Shown here: positions 53,069-62,725 of the stretch, one piece after another
How the letters are laid out: the number at the start of each line of letters is the position of its first letter
Numbering within the stretch: position 1 is the first letter of the stretch
Assembly: GCF_036345915.1 (NCBI RefSeq)
Contig: NZ_CP107785.1
Location: forward strand, 8,308,001-8,372,000
DNA from: Nocardia sp. NBC_00565
Lineage (GTDB): Bacteria > Actinomycetota > Actinomycetes > Mycobacteriales > Mycobacteriaceae
Reading direction: 5' to 3'
DNA: 64,000 bases
The notes under the pieces: generated by a model
Databases searched by the model: none
Seen by the model: the letters and a program-made list of their open reading frames with translations, nothing else
Told to the model about the DNA's origin: nothing
Translations under genes and position numbers: made by a program

Positions 53069-53256
53069 GTTCGCGGCCCCCGGATGTCTGGCTGACCCTT
53101 TCGAGCGACCTGCAAGCAGTCGCAAGCGGCCGAGCCGTCGAGACTCGCGCCTGCGGCGCATGTGCTTCGACGACTCGGCTGAGTTCGATGGCCGCGCCTG
53201 CGGCGCGGACGCGAGACGGGCCGCGAACGGGTCGCTCGTAAGACTCACTCCGTGGT
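53069..53256. repeat. Hairpin-rich intergenic repeat (copy 2), after purQ
   Basis: GTTCGCGGCC (53069-53078) and GGCCGCGAAC (53219-53228) bound a 160-bp unit. The stretch 53203-53256 repeats 28666-28719 almost exactly. A 19-base piece, GGCCGCGCCTGCGGCGCGG, occurs twice here (53047-53065 and 53190-53208). The 223-bp gap between purQ and the next gene holds no gene. Confidence 0.6.
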
Positions 53257-53266
53257 TGTCGCCAGG

Positions 53267-53728
53267 TCAGGTGATCTTGGCGATGATGTCGAAATCGACG
53301 CCGTCGGCCAGCGCTATATAACCGTGCTGTTGGGCCTGGTTGCCGAGGAATCCTCGTGTGCCACCCGGTGTTTCGAGCAGCACTCCTTGGTCGAGCACGG
53401 CGTGCACCTCGGGTACCTGCAGTGATCCGACGGTCTGCGCGATCGCGCGCAGCGTGTGGATCGCCTGGTAGCTCATATTGCTGAAACTGGTCAGTGCGGG
53501 CGCGAAATTGCCGTGTAGTCTGCGGTAGCGGGCCAGCCGGTCGCGGCCGCCATCGATATTCGTAGTACGAATTTCGCGACCGAGAAATCCTGCGCCAGTG
53601 TTGATTTCGTCGACGGTCAGGGAAATCGCCGCATCGCACGATGCCGCGACGATACCGCCCGGTCCCTGCATCGGGACTATGTTCAGTATCTCGATCGTGA
53701 CGTCTGGGCCCTCGCCGAACGCGGACAT
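53267..53728 (-). pseudogene. Substrate-binding protein with an internal in-frame deletion
   Basis: The 153-residue product starts like an amide/urea or branched-chain amino acid binding protein of the AmiC/UrtA kind (VPMQGPGGIVAASCDAAISL, VDEINTGAGFLGREI). It then jumps at about residue 60 to the C-terminal part (RYRRLHGNFAPALTSFSNMS, YIALADGVDFDIIAK). About 200 central residues are missing without a frame change. No signal peptide is seen. An AmiC-like protein could have served as ligand sensor for the divergent regulator. It is probably inactive. Confidence 0.6.
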
Positions 53729-53777
53729 TCGGTACTCTTCTTCTCGTTCGAGCGAAATTCATGGCAGGCAGGAAATA

Positions 53778-54215
53778 ATGACGACCATTGTAAGCGGATA
53801 TTCCACGCTGCATGGTGCGCTGCGTGCCGCGGAACGGCGTTGGCTGGGGCACCTCGACGTCGCCCTGTGTGCCCGGCAACTAACGGCCGATCAGTGGTCG
53901 ATGCTGTCGAATCTGTCCACCGAGTTCGGGGTCACGATGAGTGAACTCGCGGGCAGATCGCAGCTGGCGCCGTCGTCCGCGACCAGGCATGCCGATGCCT
54001 TGGCCGAGCGCGGCCTCATATTCCGAGTCGCCGCCGAGGACGACCGCCGCCGCATCCTGATCGGCCTGAGCAGGCTCGGTTCGGATCTGGTCGACGCGGT
54101 GCGCGCCGAGGAGGCGCGGGCGGAACAGGAGTTGCGGTCGCGTATCGGTGCGCGGCGGTATGCCGAGCTGATGCGTTTACTGGAACTCGTTTCCGCGGTT
54201 AGTGCGCGCGCGTAG
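53778..54215 (+). CDS. MarR family transcriptional regulator
   Basis: A 145-residue winged-helix regulator: LTADQWSMLSNLSTEFGVTM, SELAGRSQLAPSSATRHADA and FRVAAEDDRRRILIGLSRLG. The ATG at 53778 follows AGGA. It diverges from the deleted binding-protein gene by 49 bases and may once have controlled it. The ligand is unknown. Confidence 0.85.
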   Translation: MTTIVSGYSTLHGALRAAERRWLGHLDVALCARQLTADQWSMLSNLSTEFGVTMSELAGRSQLAPSSATRHADALAERGLIFRVAAEDDRRRILIGLSRLGSDLVDAVRAEEARAEQELRSRIGARRYAELMRLLELVSAVSARA

Positions 54216-54549
54216 TTCGCCGAGTAAGTATTACCTTATTCGTCGGATGAATTAACGCGCGAATAGTCCGAACACCCGATTCTGTCCGTGTTGGCGAGCG
54301 GAATATCGTTCCTTGGTTATGTTCCACATGAAATTAGTTTGGTTCGATAGTCAAGCGAACGAAGATGGGCGACGAAACGGTTGCGCCGAACCCGACGCGG
54401 GAACATGTCGCCGTCATCAATCAGGTGATGCCGCGACTACACATCCGCGCCGAAGTGCTCGCGGACTGCACGAGCACGTTCAGGAACTGATCGGGAATTG
54501 AGCCGAGCGGTTCGGGGGCTCGTCCGCAGGTCTGCATAGGATCGCAGGC
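54216..54549. other. Intergenic region with a possible small ORF
   Basis: A 334-bp gap whose first 130 bases are AT-rich. From 54365 a 41-codon frame (MGDETVAPNPTREHVAVINQ, ending CTSTFRN at 54490) has GC-rich third positions, but no clear ribosome-binding site or homologue comes to mind. It may be a gene fragment. The rest looks like the pepC promoter. Confidence 0.35.
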
Positions 54550-55845
54550 ATGCCCGTTTCCACTACCGCTGCCACGGCCGTTGGGTTGTGTGCCTTCATC
54601 GATGAGTCGCCCTCGCCCTTTCACGTGTGCCGTACGGTCGCGCGGGAACTGGACGCGCACGGCTTCACCCGGCTCTCGGAGTCGGCCCCGTGGCCCTCGG
54701 ACGGGCCGAGCCGGCATTACGTCGTGCGCGGCGGCTCCCTGGTCGCCTGGGCGACGGCCGATTCCGCGGGCGGTACGCCGTTCCGGGTGGTCGGCGCGCA
54801 TACCGACAGTCCGAACCTGCGGGTCAAGCAGCATCCGGATCTGGCCTCGGCCGGCTGGCAGTTGGTCGGGCTGGAGCCCTACGGCGGCGCGTGGCTCAAC
54901 TCGTGGCTGGATCGCGAACTCGGGATATCGGGGCGGCTCAGCGTGCGCGACGGAAATGCGGTGCGCGACCGGCTGGTTCGCATCGATGAACCGATCCTGC
55001 GGGTGCCGCAGCTGGCCATCCACCTGTCCGAGGATCGCCGCGGCGTCACCCTGGACCCGCAGCGGCACGTCAATGCGATCTGGGGTCTGGGCGCGCAGCC
55101 GCGCTCGTTTCTCGAGTTCGTCGCCGAGCATGCGGAGGTCGATCCGTACGAGGTGCTCGGCTGGGAGCTGATGACCCATGACCTCGCGCCGAGTCGGCTT
55201 GTCGGTCGTGACCGCGATCTGGTCAGTGCGCCGCGGCTGGACAATCAGGGCACCTGCTACTCGGGACTGAGTGCGTTCCTCGCGGCCATCGCCGAACCCG
55301 GTGCGGCCATTCCGGTGCTGGCGATGTTCGACCACGAGGAGGTCGGCAGCCAGTCCGATCGGGGCGCGCAATCCGACCTGCTGCCGACGGTGCTGGAACG
55401 CATTGTGTTGTCGCGCGGCGGCGGCCGGGCCGAATATCTGGCCGCGTTGGCCGGATCCGTCTGCGCCTCCGGTGATATGGCGCACGCGACGCACCCCAAC
55501 TACCCGGACCGGCACGAGCCGGCCCACCGCATCGAGGTCAATGGCGGACCGGTGCTCAAGGTGAACCAAAATCTGCGCTACGCAACGGATGCCGCGGGCG
55601 CGGGTGCGTTCGCCCTGGCCTGTGCACAGGCCGGGGTGGCGTTGCAGCGCTACGTGCACCGGGCCGATCTGCCCTGCGGTTCCACCATCGGCCCGATGAC
55701 CGCCGCCCGCACCGGCATGCCGACTGTCGACGTCGGTGCGGCCCAGCTGGCGATGCATTCGGCGCGGGAAATAATGGGCGCAGAAGACGTCTCGGCCTAC
55801 GCGGCCGCACTCGCCGCCTTCCTGACGCCAGCGCCGGTCGGCTGA
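54550..55845 (+). CDS. pepC: M18 family aminopeptidase
   Basis: A 431-residue metalloaminopeptidase: [14 protein letters not shown] (first metal His/Asp), [10 protein letters not shown] (bridging Asp), [17 protein letters not shown] (catalytic Glu) and [18 protein letters not shown]. It removes N-terminal residues from peptides in the cytosol. M. tuberculosis pepC (Rv0800) sits in the same order between purQ and purL. Confidence 0.93.
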   Translation: MPVSTTAATAVGLCAFIDESPSPFHVCRTVARELDAHGFTRLSESAPWPSDGPSRHYVVRGGSLVAWATADSAGGTPFRVVGAHTDSPNLRVKQHPDLASAGWQLVGLEPYGGAWLNSWLDRELGISGRLSVRDGNAVRDRLVRIDEPILRVPQLAIHLSEDRRGVTLDPQRHVNAIWGLGAQPRSFLEFVAEHAEVDPYEVLGWELMTHDLAPSRLVGRDRDLVSAPRLDNQGTCYSGLSAFLAAIAEPGAAIPVLAMFDHEEVGSQSDRGAQSDLLPTVLERIVLSRGGGRAEYLAALAGSVCASGDMAHATHPNYPDRHEPAHRIEVNGGPVLKVNQNLRYATDAAGAGAFALACAQAGVALQRYVHRADLPCGSTIGPMTAARTGMPTVDVGAAQLAMHSAREIMGAEDVSAYAAALAAFLTPAPVG

Positions 55846-55858
55846 TAAGTCGCGTCGG

Positions 55859-55960
55859 TCAGCGGTCTCGGAGCAACCTGTCGATCGCCTTGGCGATCAA
55901 TGTTGGGCGTTCGGCGGTGGGCAGCCACTGGCGTTCGTAGTCGATCAGGCGCTCGGCTGA
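55859..55960 (-). pseudogene. Possible C-terminal gene remnant
   Basis: A minus-strand frame of about 34 codons reads SAERLIDYERQWLPTAERP and LIAKAIDRLLRDR before a stop at 55859. Composition is coding-like and charged, but there is no start or upstream part. It is probably the tail of a lost gene; the family is not recognised. Confidence 0.3.
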
Positions 55961-55976
55961 TCGGTAGGATGACGGG

Positions 55977-56912
55977 ATGTTGCTGAGGGTGTTCACCGAA
56001 CCGCAGCAGGGTGCCTCGTATGACGATCTGCTCGCGGTCGCGCGGCGGAGCGAGGAGTGCGGGTTCGATGCGTTCTTCCGCTCTGATCACTATCTGGTGA
56101 TGGGCGAGCCCGATGGGCTGCCCGGGCCGACCGATTCGTGGATCACGTTGGCGGGGCTGGCTCGGGAGACCAGTCGGATCCGCCTGGGCACGCTGGTGAG
56201 TTCTGCGACCTTTCGTAATCCGGGTGTGCTCGCCATCTCTGTTGCACAGGTCGATCAGATGAGTGGTGGCCGGGTCGAATTGGGCTTGGGCGCCGGGTGG
56301 TTCGAGGCCGAACACCGGGCCTACGGCATCGATTTCCCGGATACGGTCGGCCGGTTCGACTTGCTCGAGGAGCAATTGGAGCTGATCACCGGGCTGTGGG
56401 ATACCCCGTTGGGTGAGCGCTACGACTTCGCAGGCAAGCACTACCGCATCGTGGATTCCCCGGCACTGCCCAAGCCCGTGCAGTCGCCGCATCCGCCGGT
56501 GATCGTCGGCGGTGCGGGTAAGCGGCGCACGCCCATGCTGGCGGCGAAGTACGCTGCCGAATTCAATGCCGGCTTCAAGACTTTGGATGAGACCGCGGAG
56601 CTGTTCGGCCGGGTCCGCAGTACCTGCGCCGAGGTAGGGCGTGACCCGGCGACACTCGATCTGTCTGTGGCGCATGCGGTTGTCCTCGGTAAGGACGACG
56701 CCGAAGTGCGCCGCCGCCTCGAGATCTACGACGCGGCGGATGTCGAGGAAGTGCGCGCCCATGCGCTCGTCGGTACGCCAGGCGAAGTCGTCGACAAACT
56801 CGGCCGGTATGCGGCCATCGGCGCGGGCCGGGCCTACCTGCAGATCCTCGACCTGTCCGACCTCGACCACCTCGACCTGATCGCCGCCGAAGTCCTGCCC
56901 CACATGACCTGA
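55977..56912 (+). CDS. LLM-class F420-dependent oxidoreductase
   Basis: A 311-residue luciferase-like barrel: ARRSEECGFDAFFRSDHYLV, IRLGTLVSSATFRNPGVLA, GRVELGLGAGWFEAEHRAYG and PPVIVGGAGKRRTPMLAAKY. These fit actinobacterial F420 enzymes such as M. tuberculosis Rv0791c, which lies in the matching region. The substrate is unknown. The ATG at 55977 gives the full domain. Confidence 0.87.
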   Translation: MLLRVFTEPQQGASYDDLLAVARRSEECGFDAFFRSDHYLVMGEPDGLPGPTDSWITLAGLARETSRIRLGTLVSSATFRNPGVLAISVAQVDQMSGGRVELGLGAGWFEAEHRAYGIDFPDTVGRFDLLEEQLELITGLWDTPLGERYDFAGKHYRIVDSPALPKPVQSPHPPVIVGGAGKRRTPMLAAKYAAEFNAGFKTLDETAELFGRVRSTCAEVGRDPATLDLSVAHAVVLGKDDAEVRRRLEIYDAADVEEVRAHALVGTPGEVVDKLGRYAAIGAGRAYLQILDLSDLDHLDLIAAEVLPHMT

Positions 56913-57004
56913 TCGGCAGGTCGGTCGAAGCGAGTCGCGTGGTGGCACTGAGGATTCCGGGCAGCAGCCATTCGACAACCGCCGATTGTTGTTCGGCACG
57001 CCGC

Positions 57005-58297
57005 CTAGGCGTCAGCCGTCTCCGGAGTGTCCGCGGTGGCCGGGTGGTAAGTCGCGACCGCGATCACGAACACCGCGAGCGTCGCCAATACGTAACTGCT
57101 GCCGATGATCTGCTGCCACCAGGCCCAGCCGAGCTCGAGGTCTTTCGAATGCGGCAGCAGCCACTGCGGGCCGATCAGGAACAGCACGGTGCAGGCGGCG
57201 ACCGCGCCGATGAAGCGGCGATCGCGGGTGCCGCGGGCGATGGTGTCGGCGACGACCAGCAGGGTAGGAGCGATCCAGACCCAGTGGTGCGACCAGGAGA
57301 CCGGGGAGACCAGCAGAATCGCGGCCGCGTTCACCATCAGCGCGGCCACCTGTTGGCCGGATTGGATCAGCCGGTGCATCCACACTGCCGCGAGGGCAAT
57401 CGCGATCAGCGACAACGTGATCCAGATCAGGGTGGCCAGCGAATCGGCGACGCCGAGCCGGAAGGCCATACCTTTGATCGACTGATTGCCCGCGAAGTAC
57501 GGGGGGCCGATGCGGCCGGTATCGGACAGCGTGTGGAACCAGTATTCGACCGAATCACTGGGGAACAGCAGGAATCCGAGCCCGATCGCCGCGATCGCGG
57601 AGACAACCAGCGTGCCCGCCGCCTTCCAGTCCCGGCGCAGCAGGAAGTAGAGCAGATATCCGGCCGGGATCAGCTTCACCGACACCGCGATGCCGATCAG
57701 CATGCCGCGCGGCCAGATCGGTTTGCGGACAAGGCAATCCATGGTGATCGCGGCCATCAGCACCAGATTGATCTGGCCGAAGCCGAAGGTCGCCCGGACC
57801 GGTTCGAACATCTGCGCCGCCGCGACCGCGCCGATGACCAGTGCGAGCATGCCGCGCCGCTCGAGGGTGGGGCGCAGGCGCGCGAGCACCAGCCACAGTG
57901 TGATGCCGAGACTCAGCACCGAGGTGGCGGTCACCAGCACCTCGGCAGGCACCAGCGGCATCAGCGCGAGCGGTGCGAAGAACAGCGCGGCCAACGGGGG
58001 ATAGGTGAACGGCAGCCCGATTCCCTCGACCGGAGGCATCGGACCGTAGAGCTCGCCGTCGTCGAGCCAGACGCGTGCGCCGTTGCGGTAGACCTGGAGA
58101 TCGATATAACCGTTCCACCAGTGCACCACCAGCGAGACGAGGACCGAGACGGCGAACAGGGCGATGGCGATCAGCAGCCAGCGCACCTGCGGGTTCGATG
58201 TCGAGAATGGCGGCGTCGCGGACGCGGCTTCCAGTCGGGTGTCCGGCGTGATGACGGGCTGCTCAGCCTGATCCGCAATCCCCGATCGATCGTTCAC
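57005..58297 (-). CDS. GT87 (DUF2029) polyprenol-dependent mannosyltransferase
   Basis: A 430-residue integral membrane protein with about ten helices. It contains YIDLQVYRNGARVWLDDGEL, LPFTYPPLAALFFAPLAL (the GT-C loop), FGQINLVLMA and LVSPVSWSHHWVW, all typical of GT87 alpha-mannosyltransferases that build PIM and lipoarabinomannan. The GTG at 58297 is preferred since the longer frame to 58459 has no coding character. Acceptor and linkage are unknown. Confidence 0.82.
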   Translation of the reverse strand: MNDRSGIADQAEQPVITPDTRLEAASATPPFSTSNPQVRWLLIAIALFAVSVLVSLVVHWWNGYIDLQVYRNGARVWLDDGELYGPMPPVEGIGLPFTYPPLAALFFAPLALMPLVPAEVLVTATSVLSLGITLWLVLARLRPTLERRGMLALVIGAVAAAQMFEPVRATFGFGQINLVLMAAITMDCLVRKPIWPRGMLIGIAVSVKLIPAGYLLYFLLRRDWKAAGTLVVSAIAAIGLGFLLFPSDSVEYWFHTLSDTGRIGPPYFAGNQSIKGMAFRLGVADSLATLIWITLSLIAIALAAVWMHRLIQSGQQVAALMVNAAAILLVSPVSWSHHWVWIAPTLLVVADTIARGTRDRRFIGAVAACTVLFLIGPQWLLPHSKDLELGWAWWQQIIGSSYVLATLAVFVIAVATYHPATADTPETADA

Positions 58298-58520
58298 CGC
58301 CTGAGCGTAGCGGTTGCGAACTCGGGCATTGTGGGCCGACCCGGGGCATTTCCGCCGATCCACACCATGTTCTCGGTCACATCTCGTGAGCCCTCGTACC
58401 CGGGAAAACCGGCGATCCGGACGACCGGTCGATGCGACCGGCTGACCATCGCGGGCCACAGCTAAACTTCAGGGCGAATCCCCAGCTTCGCGCTCCGGCC
58501 CGAAAGGACCCTGGTACTCC

Positions 58521-60815
58521 GTGACTCCGCAGGTCGACACCGTCAGCGCAGCCGCAGCAACGCCCGACGCACCGCAGCCGTACAAGGAGCTCGGTCTCAA
58601 AGACGACGAGTACGCGCGGATCAAGGAAATCCTCGGCCGTCGGCCGACCGACGCCGAACTGGCGATGTATTCGGTGATGTGGAGCGAGCACTGCTCGTAC
58701 AAGTCATCGAAGGTGCATCTGCGCTACTTCGGTGAGACCACCACCGACGAGATGAAGGCCGCCATGCTCGCGGGCATCGGTGAGAACGCGGGCGTGGTCG
58801 ATGTCGGTGACGGCTGGGCGGTCACCTTCAAGGTGGAGAGCCATAACCACCCCTCCTATGTGGAGCCGTATCAGGGCGCGGCCACCGGTGTCGGCGGCAT
58901 CGTGCGCGACATCATGGCCATGGGCGCGCGGCCCATCGCGGTAATGGATCAGCTGCGCTTCGGCGCGGCGGACGCGGCCGATACCCGGCGCGTCGTCGAC
59001 GGTGTGGTGCGCGGTGTCGGCGGCTACGGCAACTCGCTCGGTCTGCCGAATATCGGCGGCGAGACCGTCTTCGACGCCTCATATCAGGGCAACCCGTTGG
59101 TTAACGCGCTGTGCGCCGGTGTGATGCGGGTCGAGGATCTGCATCTGGCCTTCGCCTCCGGCGCGGGCAACAAGATCATTCTGTTCGGCGCGCGGACCGG
59201 CCTCGACGGCATCGGCGGCGTCTCGGTGCTGGCCTCGGACACCTTCTCCGGTGACGAGTCCGGGTCCGGCCGCAAGAAGCTGCCCAGCGTCCAGGTCGGT
59301 GACCCGTTCACCGAGAAGGTGCTCATCGAGTGCTGTCTCGAGCTGTACGCCGCCAAGCTGGTGGTCGGCATCCAGGATCTCGGCGGCGCCGGATTGTCCT
59401 GTGCCACATCCGAACTCGCGGCAGCGGGCGACGGCGGCATGCATATCGACCTGACCAAGGTGCCGTTGCGCGCCAAAGGCATGACCCCGGCCGAGGTGCT
59501 CTCCAGCGAATCGCAGGAGCGCATGTGTGCGGTGGTCACGCCGGAGAACGTGGACGCGTTCATGGCCGTCTGCCACAAGTGGGATGTGCTGGCCACGGTG
59601 ATCGGTGAGGTCACCGAGGGCGACCGGCTGGTGATCAGCTGGCACGGCGAGACCGTGGTGGACGTGCCGCCGCGCACCGTCGCGCACCAGGGCCCGGTGT
59701 ATGAGCGCCCGGTGCGGCGCCCGGATTTCCAGGACGCGCTGATCGCGGACAGCACGGACAAACTGTCGCGGCCGAAGACGGCCGACGAATTGCGCGCGAC
59801 CCTGCTGCAGATGATTTCCAGCCCGCAGCTGTGCAGCCGCAAGTGGATCACCGAACAGTACGACCGTTACGTCCGCGGCAACACCGTGCTGGCCGAACAC
59901 GCCGACGCGGGTGTCATCCGGATCGACGAGCAGACCGGCCGCGGCATCGCGCTGGCCACCGACGCGTCCGGCCGCTACACCAAGCTTGACCCCTACACCG
60001 GCGCGCAGCTCGCGCTGGCCGAGGCCTACCGCAATGTGGCCACCACCGGTGCTACGCCGAAGGCCGTCACCAACTGCCTCAACTTCGGTTCCCCCGAGGA
60101 TCCCGGCGTGATGTGGCAGTTCCAGCAGGCCGTGCGTGGTCTCGCGGACGGCTGTGTGGCCCTTGGTATTCCGGTTACCGGCGGCAATGTCAGCTTCTAC
60201 AACCAGACCGGCCAGGACGCCATCCTGCCGACCCCGGTGGTCGGCGTGCTCGGCGTCATCGACGATGTGCACCGGCGCATCCCGACCGGCCTCGGACTCG
60301 AGCCGGGCGAAACGCTGATCCTGCTCGGCGAGACCGCCGACGAATTCGGCGGTTCGATCTGGTCGCAGGTCGCGCACGACCATCTCGGCGGCGTGCCGCC
60401 GAAGGTCGACTTCGCCCGCGAGCAACTGCTCGCCGAGGTGCTGACCTCGGGTTCGCGCGACGGCATGATCAGTGCGGCGCACGACCTTTCGGAGGGCGGC
60501 CTGATCCAGACCGTCGTCGAGGCCGCGCTGGCGGGTGAAACCGGTTGCCGCATCCTGCTTCCCGAGGGTGCGGACCCGTTCGTGCAGCTGTTCTCCGAAT
60601 CGGCGGGCCGGGTGCTCGTCGCGGTGCCGCGCTCGGAGGAGACCCGCTTCACCAAGATGTGCACCGCGCGGGCATTGCCGTGGGCGCGTATCGGAGTGGT
60701 CGACCAGGGCTCGGATGCCGTTGAGGTGCAGGGACAGTTCTCGATCACCCTGGACGAACTGCGCGCGGCGCACGAGGGCACGCTGCCGAAGCTGTTCGGA
60801 GCCAGCGCCATTTGA
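58521..60815 (+). CDS. purL: Phosphoribosylformylglycinamidine synthase subunit PurL
   Basis: A 764-residue small-type Pur[49 protein letters not shown] and the second ATP-binding half ([22 protein letters not shown]). It uses ammonia from PurQ to make FGAM, bridged by PurS. The GTG at 58521 follows AAAGGAC. The stop overlaps the TTG of the next gene. Confidence 0.95.
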   Translation: MTPQVDTVSAAAATPDAPQPYKELGLKDDEYARIKEILGRRPTDAELAMYSVMWSEHCSYKSSKVHLRYFGETTTDEMKAAMLAGIGENAGVVDVGDGWAVTFKVESHNHPSYVEPYQGAATGVGGIVRDIMAMGARPIAVMDQLRFGAADAADTRRVVDGVVRGVGGYGNSLGLPNIGGETVFDASYQGNPLVNALCAGVMRVEDLHLAFASGAGNKIILFGARTGLDGIGGVSVLASDTFSGDESGSGRKKLPSVQVGDPFTEKVLIECCLELYAAKLVVGIQDLGGAGLSCATSELAAAGDGGMHIDLTKVPLRAKGMTPAEVLSSESQERMCAVVTPENVDAFMAVCHKWDVLATVIGEVTEGDRLVISWHGETVVDVPPRTVAHQGPVYERPVRRPDFQDALIADSTDKLSRPKTADELRATLLQMISSPQLCSRKWITEQYDRYVRGNTVLAEHADAGVIRIDEQTGRGIALATDASGRYTKLDPYTGAQLALAEAYRNVATTGATPKAVTNCLNFGSPEDPGVMWQFQQAVRGLADGCVALGIPVTGGNVSFYNQTGQDAILPTPVVGVLGVIDDVHRRIPTGLGLEPGETLILLGETADEFGGSIWSQVAHDHLGGVPPKVDFAREQLLAEVLTSGSRDGMISAAHDLSEGGLIQTVVEAALAGETGCRILLPEGADPFVQLFSESAGRVLVAVPRSEETRFTKMCTARALPWARIGVVDQGSDAVEVQGQFSITLDELRAAHEGTLPKLFGASAI

Positions 60816-62590
60816 GCGCGCCCGAGGCTCGGGAAGTCTCGGTACGTCTACGCGACGGCGTCGGCAGGGTTGTCGGCGCCGTCGAGCGCTTCTTCCATCC
60901 GAACTATGTCGGCCTCATCGTGGCCACGGTGTTCTTCGGTTGGTCGCTGACCCCCTCACTACTGCCGCGCGATTGGTTGTTCGAGGGGCTGGTCAGCGGT
61001 ATCAACGCCGCTATCGGCTACGGCGTCGGCTGCCTGTTCGAGTGGGTGTACCGCAAGTGGGTGCGCAAGCCGCTGCGCCGCAAGGCGGCTCAGTTGCCCG
61101 CATCGGTCACGCGCCAGTGGGCGAAGCGGCCCAAGTGGCTGTCGGGTGCGGTGAAGGTCGCCATCGTGCTGGCCTGTCTCGTCGTCGCCGTAATTCTGCT
61201 GGTCGAGTCGGCGCGCTGGCAGCGCGAAATCACCGCGCTCATGGCCATGGAGCCGATCACGACCTCCGGCTTCCTGCGCACCGGCGCATTGAGCGCCCTG
61301 GTCGGTGCGATCGCCATCGGGGTGTTCCGCGCCGTGCGGCGGCTCGTTCGTTCGATCGCGTTCGAGCTGATCAAGCGGGCCCATTTTCCGCGCCAACTGG
61401 CCGTACCGGTCGGGTTTCTGGTCGTGGTCGTCGCGGCGGTGCTGCTGTTCAACGGTGTACTGACCAAAGTGTTTTTCGACGTGGCGAATTCGGCCTTCAG
61501 CGTGCGCAACAGTCACACTTCGCCGAATGCCGTGCAGCCGCAACTGCCCGAGCGTTCCGGCAGCCCGAACTCGCTGGCGGCCTGGGACACCCTCGGCTCC
61601 GAGGGCCGCTGGTTCGTATCTTTCGTGCCGACCGCAGCTGATATCGCGCGGGTCACCGGAAAGCCCGCGCGCGAACCCATTCGGGTCTATGCGGGGTTGG
61701 AATCGGCCGACGGTCCCGAGGCGCAGGCAGAGCTGATCGCGGCCGAGCTGGAACGCACCGGCGCGTTCGAACGCAAGGTGCTGGTGGTCGTGACGACAAC
61801 GGGCACCGGCTGGGTCGATTCGACCAGCGCCGAATCCATCGAGCTGATGTACGGCGGCGATACCGCGATCGCCGCGACCCAGTATTCGTATCTACCGAGT
61901 GTGCTGTCGTTCCTTTCGGATAAGGAAAAGGCCACCCGGATGGGAAAACTGGTCTTCGACAAGGTCTATGAGCACTGGTCGGTGCGTCCGAAGCAGACCC
62001 GGCCGAAGCTGCTCGTCTACGGTGAGAGCCTGGGCTCACAGGGCTCCGAAGGCGCGTTCCCGGGTCTGGCCGACCTTCGGGCGAAGACCGACGGCGTGCT
62101 GTGGGTCGGGCCGCCGAATTCCAACCGGCTGTGGAGCGAATTCACCGCCCGCCGCGATCCCGGATCGCCGGAAATTCTGCCGACCTATGCCGACGGACTG
62201 GTGGTGCGCTTCGCCGACAGCCGCGGTGACCTGTGGAAACAGGGCGATACCTGGCTGCCGCCCCGGATCGCCTATCTACAGCACGCCTCCGATCCGGTGG
62301 TCTGGTGGTCACCGGATCTGTTGTTCAGCGAACCGGATTGGCTGCGCGAGCCGCGCGGCCCCGATGTCTCGTCGCGGATGGCGTGGTATCCGATCGTGAC
62401 GTTCTGGCAGGTCGCCGCGGATCTGCCCAATGCCCAGCGGGTCAGTGACGGGCACGGGCACAACTACGGCACGCTGGTGCTGGCTGCGTGGGCCGCGATC
62501 GCGCAGCCGCCGGATTGGTCGGCGGATCTGGCGGACCGGATCCGTGCGTACCTGGACGCGTCATCGGCCATGGAACACAAGCTGAAATAA
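60812..62590 (+). CDS. PF10081 membrane-anchored alpha/beta hydrolase, copy 1
   Basis: A 592-residue protein with about four N-terminal helices in the first 225 residues ([36 protein letters not shown]) and a C-terminal hydrolase domain: [12 protein letters not shown], nucleophile in [16 protein letters not shown], and DGHGHNYG near the end. This matches the PF10081 family of actinobacteria. The start is probably the TTG at 60812, which overlaps the purL stop, with GGAG nine bases upstream. The substrate is unknown; a lipid or wall ester is likely. Confidence 0.82.
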   Translation: MSAPEAREVSVRLRDGVGRVVGAVERFFHPNYVGLIVATVFFGWSLTPSLLPRDWLFEGLVSGINAAIGYGVGCLFEWVYRKWVRKPLRRKAAQLPASVTRQWAKRPKWLSGAVKVAIVLACLVVAVILLVESARWQREITALMAMEPITTSGFLRTGALSALVGAIAIGVFRAVRRLVRSIAFELIKRAHFPRQLAVPVGFLVVVVAAVLLFNGVLTKVFFDVANSAFSVRNSHTSPNAVQPQLPERSGSPNSLAAWDTLGSEGRWFVSFVPTAADIARVTGKPAREPIRVYAGLESADGPEAQAELIAAELERTGAFERKVLVVVTTTGTGWVDSTSAESIELMYGGDTAIAATQYSYLPSVLSFLSDKEKATRMGKLVFDKVYEHWSVRPKQTRPKLLVYGESLGSQGSEGAFPGLADLRAKTDGVLWVGPPNSNRLWSEFTARRDPGSPEILPTYADGLVVRFADSRGDLWKQGDTWLPPRIAYLQHASDPVVWWSPDLLFSEPDWLREPRGPDVSSRMAWYPIVTFWQVAADLPNAQRVSDGHGHNYGTLVLAAWAAIAQPPDWSADLADRIRAYLDASSAMEHKLK

Positions 62591-62725
62591 CGCCGACCTG
62601 TTGCACCACCCCCGACGGCTGTACGCGACCCGCATACTGTTCGGGTGATGATCGCTACGGCCCCGTTGACGCCCGTGCCCGATCCATGCCCCAACGATCT
62701 GGGCATCGCGCCGGCCCGCTGACCG

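Noticed and set aside
53047..53208. GC-rich repeats suggesting a CRISPR array or origin
   Set aside because: Only two copies of a 19-base unit with unequal spacing are present, with no spacers of fixed length and no cas genes.
56939..58465. A 508-codon plus-strand frame rich in Asp, Gln and His
   Set aside because: It is antisense to the GT87 membrane protein; the composition is the mirror of hydrophobic codons.
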